A stretch of DNA of 64,000 nt from Magnolia sinica. Lineage: Eukaryota > Streptophyta > Magnoliopsida > Magnoliales > Magnoliaceae. Of the stretch, positions 46,791 to 57,287 are shown piece after piece. The stretch is taken from NCBI RefSeq assembly GCF_029962835.1, contig NC_080588.1, positions 65,558,001 through 65,622,000 on the forward strand. The letters are read 5' to 3'. The notes under the pieces are model-generated. The model did no database searches. It saw only the letters and a program-made list of their open reading frames with translations, and was not told where the DNA came from. Position numbers and translations under genes: made by a program. Every line of letters starts with the position of its first letter. Position 1 is the stretch's first letter.

Positions 46791-48479
46791 TCTTAGGCAA
46801 TTCCTTGTTTTCGCTCCTATTGTTACTAAAATTGTTGGTGCTGTGCCTTCAAAAAACTAATGTGAGCCCTAATCCACTAGCTATGTGAATGTGATGGAAT
46901 TAATCTTAGCCATTGATTTTTTAGGCATGTGTGATATGCTTTAATTATATTTAGTGTTGCCTTAAATTTATTATCATATGAGTTATGTGAGGGTTGATTT
47001 CTCTGATCTTTGGAATATTGAGATTGGACATAATAATCATTGACCGGAAAAAGTTGTGTTTCATGGTTCTAGTACCATGATGTTCCATAACATGCACATG
47101 TGCTTATGACACATCCGTGGACATCGATCTATAAGATGTATGGTCAACTTGTGTGAAGGACTGACTTGAGTCGACATAAAAATTTTTCGCCAACGAGAGC
47201 TGACTTGGGTCAACATGAAAAGTTTCTGCCAACGGGAGCTAACTTGAACTCAATCATACCTTTGCCTTTACTATCTTTGGAAGTATAAGTGGTCCATGGA
47301 TATAAGATTTTATTAAGCATTGTGATTATAGACTTGATGGTGTATAAAAGGTAATTAGATCCTTGGACTTGAGAATGTTTGAGGGTTGTGATTTTGATCA
47401 GGCAGATTTAGTTCACTTTATGATGTATGAAAGGTGAGTAGAAGATTAGACCTAAGAATGTGTGAGAGTTGTGATCTTGATCAGGCGGCTTTAGCTCACT
47501 TTATGAGATAAATGCATTGCTACTGAAAGTGGATGATGTTGGGTTCATTCATCAATAATTATTAATTCTTGCACGGGCCAACATGGCATTAGCTAGGTTT
47601 ATTATGGAATTTGAATTATGTCCAAATTTATTAAATCAAGGAATCATTAAGATGATTTTCCACAAGACATACACTTAAAAAAGTTTTGATTGACTTTACG
47701 AAAGTTTTCAATCGTTAGAGGTATATTTTGGCCGTTAAATATGGTTTTATTAAACTTGATGATGACTTGATGATCTAGATTGAATGGTCTACCACTTGAT
47801 TGGCATGAGATCATGTTCAATAAGGAATAGCCATGATAGTGGAGGAATTGGATCACAAATGCATGTATGTATAAAGTGTTTTAATGAACCTCCTTCACAT
47901 TAGACTATAAAAGTTCATAAGGTGGCAGAGTACTATATAGTGTACACACCTAAAACCCCAGCCTCCTCCTTATTTATGATCTTATTGTATAGAGGAAAGT
48001 GTAGAGATTTCTCCAAAGATGTCTTGGACATCCCCTCTCCTTGGGCGTCAAGAGCAAAGAGAGGATAGGTGTGTGGTGGCTTCACTCCTTTAGTTTTCAT
48101 CTCTTTCCTCGCTTCACACGTCCACATGTGTGGGTTCACTTGAGTGGACAGAGAGTACTGTTATCTTTGCCCATAATAAAAATCGAGCTTAGGATTTATC
48201 ATTTCATCCAATTACAATAGATCGAGGAGAGACTCCCTTGCTATAGATAATGACATCGGCAATCTACATTAACAAAATCTTCTATGCGATTGTTTGGAAA
48301 GATGCATGATCTAAATCATTATTTTGAATTTTTTAATCATTGAAAATATAACTTTCTTGCATTGGGAATCCAATTGGGAACATAATTATTTGAGATGATT
48401 TTTTAAATATTTGCCAATTCACTATGTTTATTAGGTTGAAATCCATAAATAAATAAATAAATAAAAGCACTCCATATAC
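46791..48479. other. Insertion inside the broken LINE, unclassified
   Basis: About 1.6 kb without conserved coding sequence. It contains two similar stretches (near 47360-47420 and 47420-47510: GTTGTGATnTTGATCAGGC, TTAGnTCACTTTATGA). The interval and its lack of ORFs would fit a solo LTR, but I could not fix its ends or a 5-bp duplication. Confidence 0.35.
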
Positions 48480-48960
48480 TTTAGCCTAACTAATTTTAAA
48501 TATTTTAAATTATAAAGTATCTCGTTGCATTTACACCCTCCCTCGTCTTGCTAATCAAAACTATGTGATCTGCAAATAATATACGCCATGGGATCTCTTC
48601 TTGCAAATGTTATGTTAACTCGTTCATAACTAATACAAAAAAGGTATGAGCTCAATGCCTACCCGTGGTTCACATGTAGTAATTGAGAACTCACTTATTT
48701 CTCAACTTGCAGTTGTCAAATTTGTTAATGTTCACTCGTACATATCCTTAATCAAGTTAATATATTCTCTTAAAACTCATTTATTTTCTAATATCAACTA
48801 GATTAAATTTGTAAGGACCTTATCATAAGCTTTCTCTAAGTTTATAAAATCTATGCGGAGTTTTGATGCAAGGAAAGATTATATGAGGTCGATCACTGTC
48901 TTCCTCATGGAATAACTACTCCAAATCTACTGAGCTCTTTGGACTCCTCACAGAGCTTCC
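48480..48960 (-). pseudogene. Broken LINE, central reverse-transcriptase part
   Basis: Minus-strand reading gives INLEKAYDKV (near 48830) and, further on, ILFADHIVLISKTRE (near 48570), with FADD changed to FADH. These are the palm-domain boxes, in correct order relative to the other LINE pieces. The missing contiguity with 46190-46790 is due to an insertion of about 1.6 kb. Confidence 0.8.
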
Positions 48961-49569
48961 TCGAATTCACAAGGGGTAAAAATAGAAATAATTTCTAATA
49001 AATTCAAAATAAATTGATTGATGAAAAAAAAATAAAATTACAATCCTTTAAATAATGAGCTCAAACCTAGGATAGAGTTTTATACCAAAACTCCCTAAAA
49101 ACGTGACTTACTATAAATAGTAAATTAACTTATTATTTATATATGGTTACCATTCCTACTAAACTTCATGGTTTTCGGCCAAAAATAGTAAGTGTAGAAT
49201 TTAGCTTAACCATGTTGTTCTCCTAACTTTTTAAAGCCCTTTTCATGTTAGACACAACTCCTACAACTCAAAGGATCAAAGTTATACGCCAACTAAAACT
49301 TATTATTTATAGTAAAAATGAAAATAAAAGGGGCTTTTTACCGTCGATCTGATATAATCTCACAAATTTGGCATGGGAAACCCAACATAGTGAGTTGGTT
49401 GGCTAAAGTAGCTTCTCCTACCCCAAAATCATATATGATATGTCCAAAAACTTTTCACGGTTTGCGAGATATGATTATTTTAAGGTTTTGATGGTTTAGA
49501 TCATTTTTGCCTTCGATCGGACGTTCTCTACTCCATCATTGCCATGAAAGTGCTTGCGACCCGCTCTAC
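48961..49569. other. Second insertion inside the broken LINE, unclassified
   Basis: About 600 bp, AT-rich, with direct repeats of TAnTAAATAGTAA near 49130 and 49300. No coding motif, clear ends or target duplication seen. Confidence 0.3.
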
Positions 49570-49990
49570 ATCAAGATTATTCTCTCTCCTTATATTTCTC
49601 TATCAATTATCTAAGTAAGAAGATGGATTTAGTGGTAAACCTCTATGACATGAAACTAAACTGATTTTCTGATACATTTGTCTTATGCTTTCATCTTTGC
49701 TTAATAATTATTTCCTAGAGTTTCATAATATAACTCATTAGTTTAATCCCATGATAGCTAATGTAGCTTTACATGTCTCATTTATTCTTATAAATAGGTA
49801 ATATAGTACTTTTCTTTCATTCCTCTGGCATTTTTATTAATCTCAGAATAATATTGAATGACTTTATTATTTAAAATTAATCTAATATCTCCCATACATT
49901 TTTAAACCTTTATTTATATACTATCTGGTCTAGGGATTTTTTATTTTCTTCTTTTTTAAAACTATTTTCACTTTAAATATCTTAATCCTA
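49570..49990 (-). pseudogene. Broken LINE, N-terminal reverse-transcriptase part
   Basis: The plus strand shows TATCAATTATCTAAGTAAGA, AACTGATTTTCTGATACATT, GAGTTTCATAATATAACTCA and TTATTCTTATAAATAGGTAA, the complements of the conserved fingers region of the same LINE family. It is separated from the central part by about 600 bp of unrelated AT-rich sequence. Confidence 0.7.
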
Positions 49991-52869
49991 CGAAATTATT
50001 TATAAACTCTAATGTCATTTGAGTTTATTGTTCTTTCTATCTGTTGCTCTTAATTAAGCAAGTTAAGGCCACTTGTGTGACCAAGAGCCTGGATTGGAAG
50101 TATATGTGTGTATGATTGTGCAGGCACCCCAAAATCTGCTCGACTTGAGGATATTGACTGAATTGGCCAATACCCCTGCACCGAGATGGACAAATTAGAG
50201 ACTGGATCTGGACTTAGAGTCCTCTCGAACACCGACTGATTGATTTAATGTGCATCATAATCTGGTTATTTGAGCAAGGGAAAGAGTTAGCCCTCATGAA
50301 TGAGTTCTTTTTTCCTTGTACCAGCAATTGCAAAATCGATTGGTTTAAGGACTTTCTATTTCACCAGTGCTTTAAACATAGTATTCCTAAATCAAAGTAA
50401 GAGTTTTGCCCATAATAGAATAAAGGCTAGTATAAACACGATCGATCTTTATTAATGTATTGGCCATGTTGCAACCATCATGTTCTATAATCTAATTAAA
50501 GGGATAAATAAGATAAATACCTAATATGCCTGTCGAAACAGACGATCAAGACAGATAGTCAGTAGGATATGATGGGGTATGAACAATTGAATCGAAACTT
50601 AGATGGGCATGAGGATTTGACAACTTAAGCTTGTAGATATTTATTCTACTCCTAAAATAAATGTACTATAGTGGGAACTGCTGGGTAGTAGTGAGATAGA
50701 CTAGGAAAAGTAAAATAAGTATGAATGTATAGTGGACATATATATATATATATCTTGGGGCCTCAGCTTTTATTCGGGTGTTCCTTTTATAGCTTTCTCA
50801 AGGCAGAGAAAGCCTCTCGCTGGGCTTTTAAGTCCTTCGGGATTCTTCGTGCGAACTTTTTGAATATGTAACATTTTCCTTCGCAAACCGGGGTTTGCTT
50901 TAGAAAGAAAATGTTCCCAAGTTACTAGCTCATTGGATCTTCTTTACATAACTGATCCTTTCCAGAGATGTTCGCGGCCCATTAAAGATTTGGCCTGGTG
51001 CCCTTATAGTTCTTCTAACAAAGATAATTAGACCAATATTCAGGAAACTTAAGGGCTGATATCTATGGCCGTGGATTTCCAGCGAAAGGCCCGCGCAAGA
51101 AGTTCCTTTGAAAGATGAGGTGTTCCAATAAAAATAAGTCATATAGTAAGTGACGTGTCATGATTTAAAAGAAACTAACGGAGTCTCTATTAGCCGTGAG
51201 ACTCGAGTGTGAACGTGAGCACCTCTTCATTTTTTGTTTTTGTTTTCTTTTTTCTTTTTTCTCTTTCCTCCACCTCATTTTCTTTATCTCTAAATTAAAT
51301 ATTATAGTTTTCTGCATGTAACCACATGATTTTGGAGGAAATCTAAATTTAAACACAACCTACTCAAACTGATTCTTTTTCCTAACTAATAATTAACAAA
51401 TAAGTTCAAATCAAAACATAACATGCAGGGGTTTGTATCAAACTCAACATGCTGAAATGCACTGCAAATTTGCATTTCCTTTTACATTTCTTATGTTTTG
51501 TTAAAATGAGTTTTTCACAACAACGCTGAATCAATCTGAAGGCTTATAACAATCACTTTAAACATATGAACACGTTGCAAATCTTTAAATAAAAAAGAAA
51601 AAAACTATCTACCAATTATTTTGTCTTAAACACTGTAAACTGAAATGGGCTTTCACTACTTATGGATTTTTTTTTTAAATTATTATTGGTTTGCAAAATG
51701 GGTTTTCTCGGATCAATATATGTATTAACAAAAACTTCCAAATTTTGTGGGAACTATAAAAATTTCAATACATTGAAATTGGTTTATTCTTCAGCTTTGT
51801 TTGGTTAATTTGTGAAATGCTTTTCAACTAATAAATCAATGGGAAATAGAACCCCTAGATTCATGAAATTTTACAAGTTGCATCAACATTTTGAAATAGG
51901 AAATAAAACCCCCATTGTCTTGGTGGGTTTTTTAAAATTTATTTTAGTTTCGTCTCAGAGAAGGAGAGAAGAGAGGGAAAAAAAAAACGAAGAGGCGCCC
52001 GCGTACATGCTCGAGTCTCACGGCTAATAGACACTCCGTTAGTTTCTTTTAAATCATGCCACGTCACTTACTACATGACTTGTTTTCATTAGAACACATC
52101 ATCTTTCGCAGGAACTTCCCGCGTGTGCCTTTCGCAGGAAATCCGCGTTCGATATCTATCAAACACGACCATTCAACATTTCCTGATGGTTCACCCTGTC
52201 AACTTTAAGGTGTTGGTCGATCCGAATCCAACCAACTTACTTATTTAATTACCTTGAATGACAATGACTTAGAGTATTAGAGAGATTTTACCCCTGATAC
52301 CAATCTGTCATTTAGATAGACTAGATCTCTCATTCTCTTGATTCCAATCATTGTGTAGAACAGGACCTGATATAAGTTCAGTTGTCCCTTTACGTTTTGG
52401 GCCTGGGATTGTGTCTAAGTTGGCTTGGATGTCGATTCATCCCCTTGGTCTTTGGAATCTTCTAGATCGTTATTGGTTCTACAAACGTCTTTAGGGAAAT
52501 CTCCCATTTTAGAAGGATTGTAGGAGATAATTCTACAGATGAAATCATATCTAGTTTCGAGATAGGATAGGCTCGTCTAACGGGTCTTTTATACTCATGA
52601 CAGGCACGTCGCTCATTTAATGACCACTTAATCATAGTCACGTGGCATGGTTCGTCGTCTTAAAGGGTCTAATAAAAGTTTATACCGTCACAATAATGAC
52701 AAAATGCATAACGTTGAAAAAAGATCAAACGCATATCCTCTTCAGGTGCAAGTACGATTCTGAGTATGCCAAATACGTAGTGTCTCCATGTGGTGTCTTC
52801 TTATTGTTCTATAACAGGACACCAAAAATGGGCGTAAACACCAGCCTTATGTTTTCAAAGTGATTATCA
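49991..52869. other. Third insertion inside the broken LINE; holds the 51067 Mutator-like element
   Basis: Outside the Mutator-like element, 49991-51057 and 52160-52869 have no conserved coding sequence. Near 52296-52307 the minus strand reads TTGGTATCAGG, resembling the initiator-Met-tRNA primer site of LTR retrotransposons, so this may be a decayed LTR element; the paired LTR was not found. An (AT)8 microsatellite lies at about 50739-50755. Confidence 0.3.
51067..52150. mobile_element. Non-autonomous Mutator-like element, 1.08 kb, 9-bp target duplication
   Basis: The perfect 9-bp repeat GATATCTAT flanks both ends (51058-51066, 52151-52159). Terminal inverted repeats run about 180 bp; the right end, read inward, starts GAACGCGGATTTCCTGCGAA against GGCCGTGGATTTCCAGCGAA on the left. 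Both arms share AAGAAACTAACGGAGT and TTAGCCGTGAGACTCGAG. No transposase is visible in the AT-rich centre; the ORFs there are short and unconserved. A short stretch near 51640-51664 resembles the SINE at 19363. Confidence 0.9.
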
Positions 52870-53400
52870 TACTATAAATTCTAAAAATAACTTTTTTCAT
52901 CTTTCATTGATCTCATTGTTTTTTACTAGTTCACTTTGATTATAGCTCTTAATACATCAAATATATTTAGGTCTTTACTTTTCCTCTCTCATTTTTTTAT
53001 GAGTATGAAAACATGTCCTCATCTTCTTTTGTCCTTGATCTAAAGATCATCACAAGCTTTAAGCTAAGTCTTACTTCTTTCTTATCAATCTTGTTGGTGT
53101 TTGAACTTAAACACGGCTTGCTAATAAATTATTATATATCATCATTTAACCACAATTATTTATTTATTTATTTATTATGGTTGGCTTTTTTCCTCTTGAT
53201 ATTCTTTAAATATCTTTTGTCACTTTTCTAGCACATTTTACCATGTCATTCCACATAATATTTACTTCTTCTGGGACATTTTATTTCCTTCTTCTATTCG
53301 TTTAATTTCTAAATAACACTGCTTTCTTTTATTTTAAATTTTACTACCTATTTTTTTAGTACCCATTAACTTTCATTTCATTTCTTTTATTTCTTAATAC
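52870..53400 (-). pseudogene. Broken LINE, linker upstream of the reverse transcriptase
   Basis: Plus-strand boxes CATCTTTCATTGATCTCATT, TTTTTTACTAGTTCACTTTG and TATTTACTTCTTCTGGGACA match the region between endonuclease and polymerase in this LINE family. The element at 53402 interrupts it on the right. 54605-55100 may be a further, unrecognisable part. Confidence 0.6.
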
Positions 53401-53401
53401 A

Positions 53402-54604
53402 AGAGGGTGTTTGGATCATAAGTCACTTTAGATAAGCTTCTTATGCCATAAATAGTTTATCTTGGTTTGTACTTATTCAATAGCCATTTTTGGTTTCCAA
53501 TATCATAAGTAATTATAACTAAGTATGTTTAGCCCCCATACATCCACCATCCATCATGTGGGGCCCACCATTGATGTGGACTATTTATTGTGTGTGCCCC
53601 ACCTTTGATAGGGTTGTCCATGATGCGGGGCCCACCTTGGATGTGGGTTATTCATCATTAGGGACCAACCTTTAATATGTACCATTCATTATATAGGGCC
53701 CACCATCAATGCCATTATCCATCATGTAGGCCCCACCTTTGATTGGATCATCCATCATGTGGGCCCTACCTCTGATGTGGGCCATCCATCATGTAGGACC
53801 CGCCTTAGATATGAGCCACTCATCATTAGAGTGGACCTTTTACGTTGATCATCCATCAGGTGGGGCCCACCATAATTAATTGCCCATCATCTAGATCTTA
53901 CCTTTGATGTGAATTGTCCATCATGTGGGCCCCACCTTCAATATGGTTGCCCATAATGTGGGGCTCGCCTTAGATGTTGACCATCCATCATGTGGGGCTC
54001 ACCTTAGATGTTGACCGTCCATGTGGGGCTCGCCTTAGATGTTGACCGTCCATGTGGGGCCACTTCAATATGGGTCATCCATCATGTAGGGCTACCTTAA
54101 TATGGGTCATCCATCTTGTGTGGCCTAGTTTCAATGTCCACTACCCATCATAGGGAGCCCACCTTTGATGTGGATTATCCACCGTGTAGGCCACACCTTT
54201 GAAGTGGGTCATCCATCATACCAACTTGCTTTAGATGTGTGTTGTTTATCATCATGGGCTGACCTTAGAAGTGGACCATCCATTGTGTGGGCCCACATTA
54301 ATATGAGGTCATCCATCATGTGGGGCCCACTTTGATGTGAACCATCCATCGTGTGAGCCCCACCTTCAATGTGGATAGTCCATCCTGTAGGGCCTCCTTT
54401 GATATGGATCTTTGAGGTAAGAGAGAGAGAAGTAAAAGAGTAATAATATGAAAAGCTTTAAAAAAAAAAAAGCTTATTAAGATAAGTATCTTTTAACACA
54501 TAAGTTTCTTTTACAATGATATTTACAAAACTAATTTAAATAAGAAAAAATAACTTATTTAATATAAGTTAAAAAGTAACTTATTTAGTAGTATCCAAAT
54601 AACT
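53402..54604. mobile_element. Inverted-repeat element enclosing the minisatellite
   Basis: The left end GGTGTTTGGATCATAAGTCA and the right end (inverse TTATTTGGATACTACTAAATAAG) are imperfect terminal repeats of the type seen in the small element at 39360-39563. Both flanks inside the ends are AT-rich with AACTTATT/AATAAGTT boxes. The minisatellite fills the middle. No target duplication identified. Confidence 0.6.
53545..54415. repeat. Minisatellite array, ~35-bp unit, second array, opposite orientation
   Basis: About 25 units of CCATCCATCATGTGGGGCCC plus ACCTTnGATGTGGnC. Some neighbours are near-identical (about 53960-54060, where GGGGCTCGCCTTAGATGTTG recurs), so part of the array arose recently. 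Confidence 0.9.
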
Positions 54605-55368
54605 TCTAAACATCCGTAGCAATAAACTTATTTGTATCGGTCAAACTCTCTTCAAGTACAATCTTACCGTCCTGCACAATAATTGTTTTATCTTCCTTAG
54701 TAGGAATATTTTTTTTTTTGGCTTATATGTGATGCACTTTTGGCTATTATAAAATATTAATCTCTACTTTTAAAATATTATTAAAATATGCATTTGTTAG
54801 GATTATGATATAGAGAAATAAAGATACCTTCACATATCTCATTTTATCTTCCAAAAACATGTTCTCCTTAAGAATCCTCTCATATTCTCTATATTCTTTT
54901 CTTATGTAACTATTTAAATCTTCTCCAAAATAGTCCTAAATTATGCAAATGTTTTGCATTAGTTTACCCATATTTCTCAAAATTGTCCAATAATTCTACC
55001 CTCTAACTCTATCTTTAACATATATGCATTGACTATCTTTTCTTCTAACACATTTTAGTAATAAAAGCCCATCACTTCCTCTATTAACATCGTATCACAA
55101 TACATAAATAACTACAAAAAATAAAAAAAATTGAACGGTAAATTCACCTTGTATGTCGTGGCCCACCTTCAGAGAGAGATTCTTTGGTTCTTAAGCCGAA
55201 AGAAACATTACGTGTGCCTGCATATGGACTCGAATCAGCACACCTCCAAGTTGCAATAACTAACGTATTTATGAAACATACAAGTTACGTGTCTGAGGCG
55301 TGACCCAAAAGGTCATGGCCCACCAAATGGAAGGTTGCGATTGAAAGAGACACATAACTTGTTCACGT

Positions 55369-55369
<1 letters not shown>

Positions 55370-55400
<31 letters not shown>
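55370..55400. repeat. (AT)n microsatellite
   Basis: ATATATAT run bordering the left side of the hairpin-containing element. Confidence 0.85.
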
Positions 55401-55402
<2 letters not shown>

Positions 55403-55596
55403 AAAAGGCACCATGCGCTAGACCTCATGAGTCCGTCCCATGAGGTCGAGCTGTGTGGGCTCCACTGTGATGCGTTTCGAACATCTACCCCATCAGTCAG
55501 ATGTACCATTCCATCGTGGAGCTAGGTCTCAAAAATCAAGTCAATCCGTGACTTGTGTGGGCCACACCACATACAGAAGTGGAAAGGGGCCGTGCA

Positions 55597-56284
55597 CCAT
55601 TAAAACATTCATAATCATTTTTTGGGCCCACCGAGATGTGGTTTGCAAATCCAGCCCATACATTATGTGTGTCCCACTTGCATGAGGGTTCAGACCAAGT
55701 TTCAGATGCATGCAAATTTCAAGTGGGCCCCACCAAGTGCTTTTATATGTTTTAACGATGTCTTCACATGATTTTAGATGTATGGCCTACCTGAGTTCCG
55801 TATACGAGTGATTTTTGGGATATCCCATAATTTAAAGGGGACCCATCAAATGCACGGTGATGATGGTCGACATGCATCACGGTGGGGCCCACACAGCTTG
55901 ACCTCACGGGAGCTAATCGTGAGGTCGAGCGCATAATCCCTCCCCCCCCCCCCCCCCCACACACACATATATATATATATGGTCGAGCTGTGTGGGCCCC
56001 ACCATGGTGTATGTGGAACATCAACATTGTGCATTTGATGGGTCCCCTTTAAATCATGGGATATCCCAAAAATCCGCCATACACCGAACTCAAGTGGGCC
56101 ATACCATCTAAAATCACATAAAAACATACCTAAAACATATAAAAGCACTTGGTGGGGCCCATCTGAAATTTTGATGCTTCTGAAACTTCGTTTGACCCAT
56201 CATCCAAGTGGGACACACATAATGTATGGGCTGGATTTGTGAACCACATCTCAGTGGGCCCAAAATTTTTGAATGTTTTAATGG
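55597..56284. repeat. Long hairpin: ~305-bp inverted arms with a 75-bp spacer
   Basis: 55597-55905 and 55981-56284 are inverse copies. The left arm runs CCATTAAAACATTC ... GGTGGGGCCCACACAGCTTG; the right arm runs GGTCGAGCTGTGTGGGCCCC ... GAATGTTTTAATGG. The spacer contains C17 (55942-55958), (CA)n and (TA)n. A related partial arm lies at 55430-55590. Probably a foldback MITE. Confidence 0.88.
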
Positions 56285-56670
56285 AGAGAGAGAATTTGAA
56301 TGTTCTCAAATTCGGTTGAGATTCCTACGGTCGATGGAGATACCTCCAACATCCTCCAACTTGGTAGATGCCAACAGTTTCATCAGTGGTCTGAAATAGA
56401 TTTTTTAATAAAGTGATAGCGATGGCCCACTTATCAAGTGGGCCACACTTGTTAGATGCTCAACCATCAATATACGATGTATATGTAGTCCACCTAAATT
56501 TCTCGGCCAGGCAGGTTTTAGTTTGGACCCGACCCAAGTACCATCCCCTGGGTGTAAATGGACCATTTTGAGCTGGGCCCAGTCTTTGTAAACGGCCAGG
56601 CCCAGTTCATTTAGCCAATGGGCCTTAATAATCATCCCCGGCTCAGCCCAAAAGGAGCTGCCCGGACCAG

Positions 56671-56740
56671 CACGTGTCCGTTGCCGGCCCACTTTCAAAC
56701 CACCAATGGTCCACGAAGCCCACGCGTGTGCCACGTGTGC
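56671..56740. promoter_or_regulatory. Two CACGTG G-boxes in a CpG-rich block upstream of the phosphatase-like gene
   Basis: CACGTG occurs at 56671-56676 and 56732-56737 within a locally GC-rich stretch (56640-56820), about 550 bp before the exon 1 ATG. G-boxes bind bZIP and bHLH factors. Placing them in this gene's promoter is inference from position only. Confidence 0.3.
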
Positions 56741-57287
56741 ACTCTTGCCGCGAATCCGCCTCTCACGAATTCCCTCGCGCGAATCGCCGGCATTTCCGTT
56801 GTCGCAATTTCTCCGTGAAAATGATTAGACATAGTAGCTGTATCATAACTTAATATACAACCATCTATTTCTTCCAACTTATACAATTTATGAAATATCC
56901 AATCCGTTAAAAAAATGAGAAACTTTTATTTTAATAAAATTAATTAAAATTATTTTATATATTCTTAAAAATAGACCCAAAATGAAATCAATATATAGCC
57001 AATGATATGACTCAGTGTGGCAGTGCGGCCCACTTAATGAGTAGATCGATATGATTTAAATTATAGATAATAATAATATTTTATTAAAAAATTTCAAAGG
57101 ACTAGATTTTCTATATGTACCAAATTATCATAAAAATATGTCTATATCATAACTTATGATACAACAGCTGTTTGTTATCATTCCTCATTGCTCAAAGAGA
57201 GGAAGACTCGGAGTACGAGCCTCGTGCGTGCACGAAAGGCTCAAAAAAGTGCACCAAAATTGTAAAAAAAAGGAAAAGAAAAAAGAA

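Noticed and set aside
46791-48479. Named solo LTR
   Set aside because: Length and lack of ORFs fit, but I found neither TG...CA ends nor a 5-bp duplication, so it is listed as unclassified.
53545-54415. CRISPR-like regular repeats
   Set aside because: Units are contiguous and degenerate, with no unique spacers, and the genome is a plant's.
56618-56886. Overlapping short frames in a GC-rich block as a coding exon
   Set aside because: No domain or splice signals; more plausibly upstream regulatory DNA of the phosphatase-like gene.
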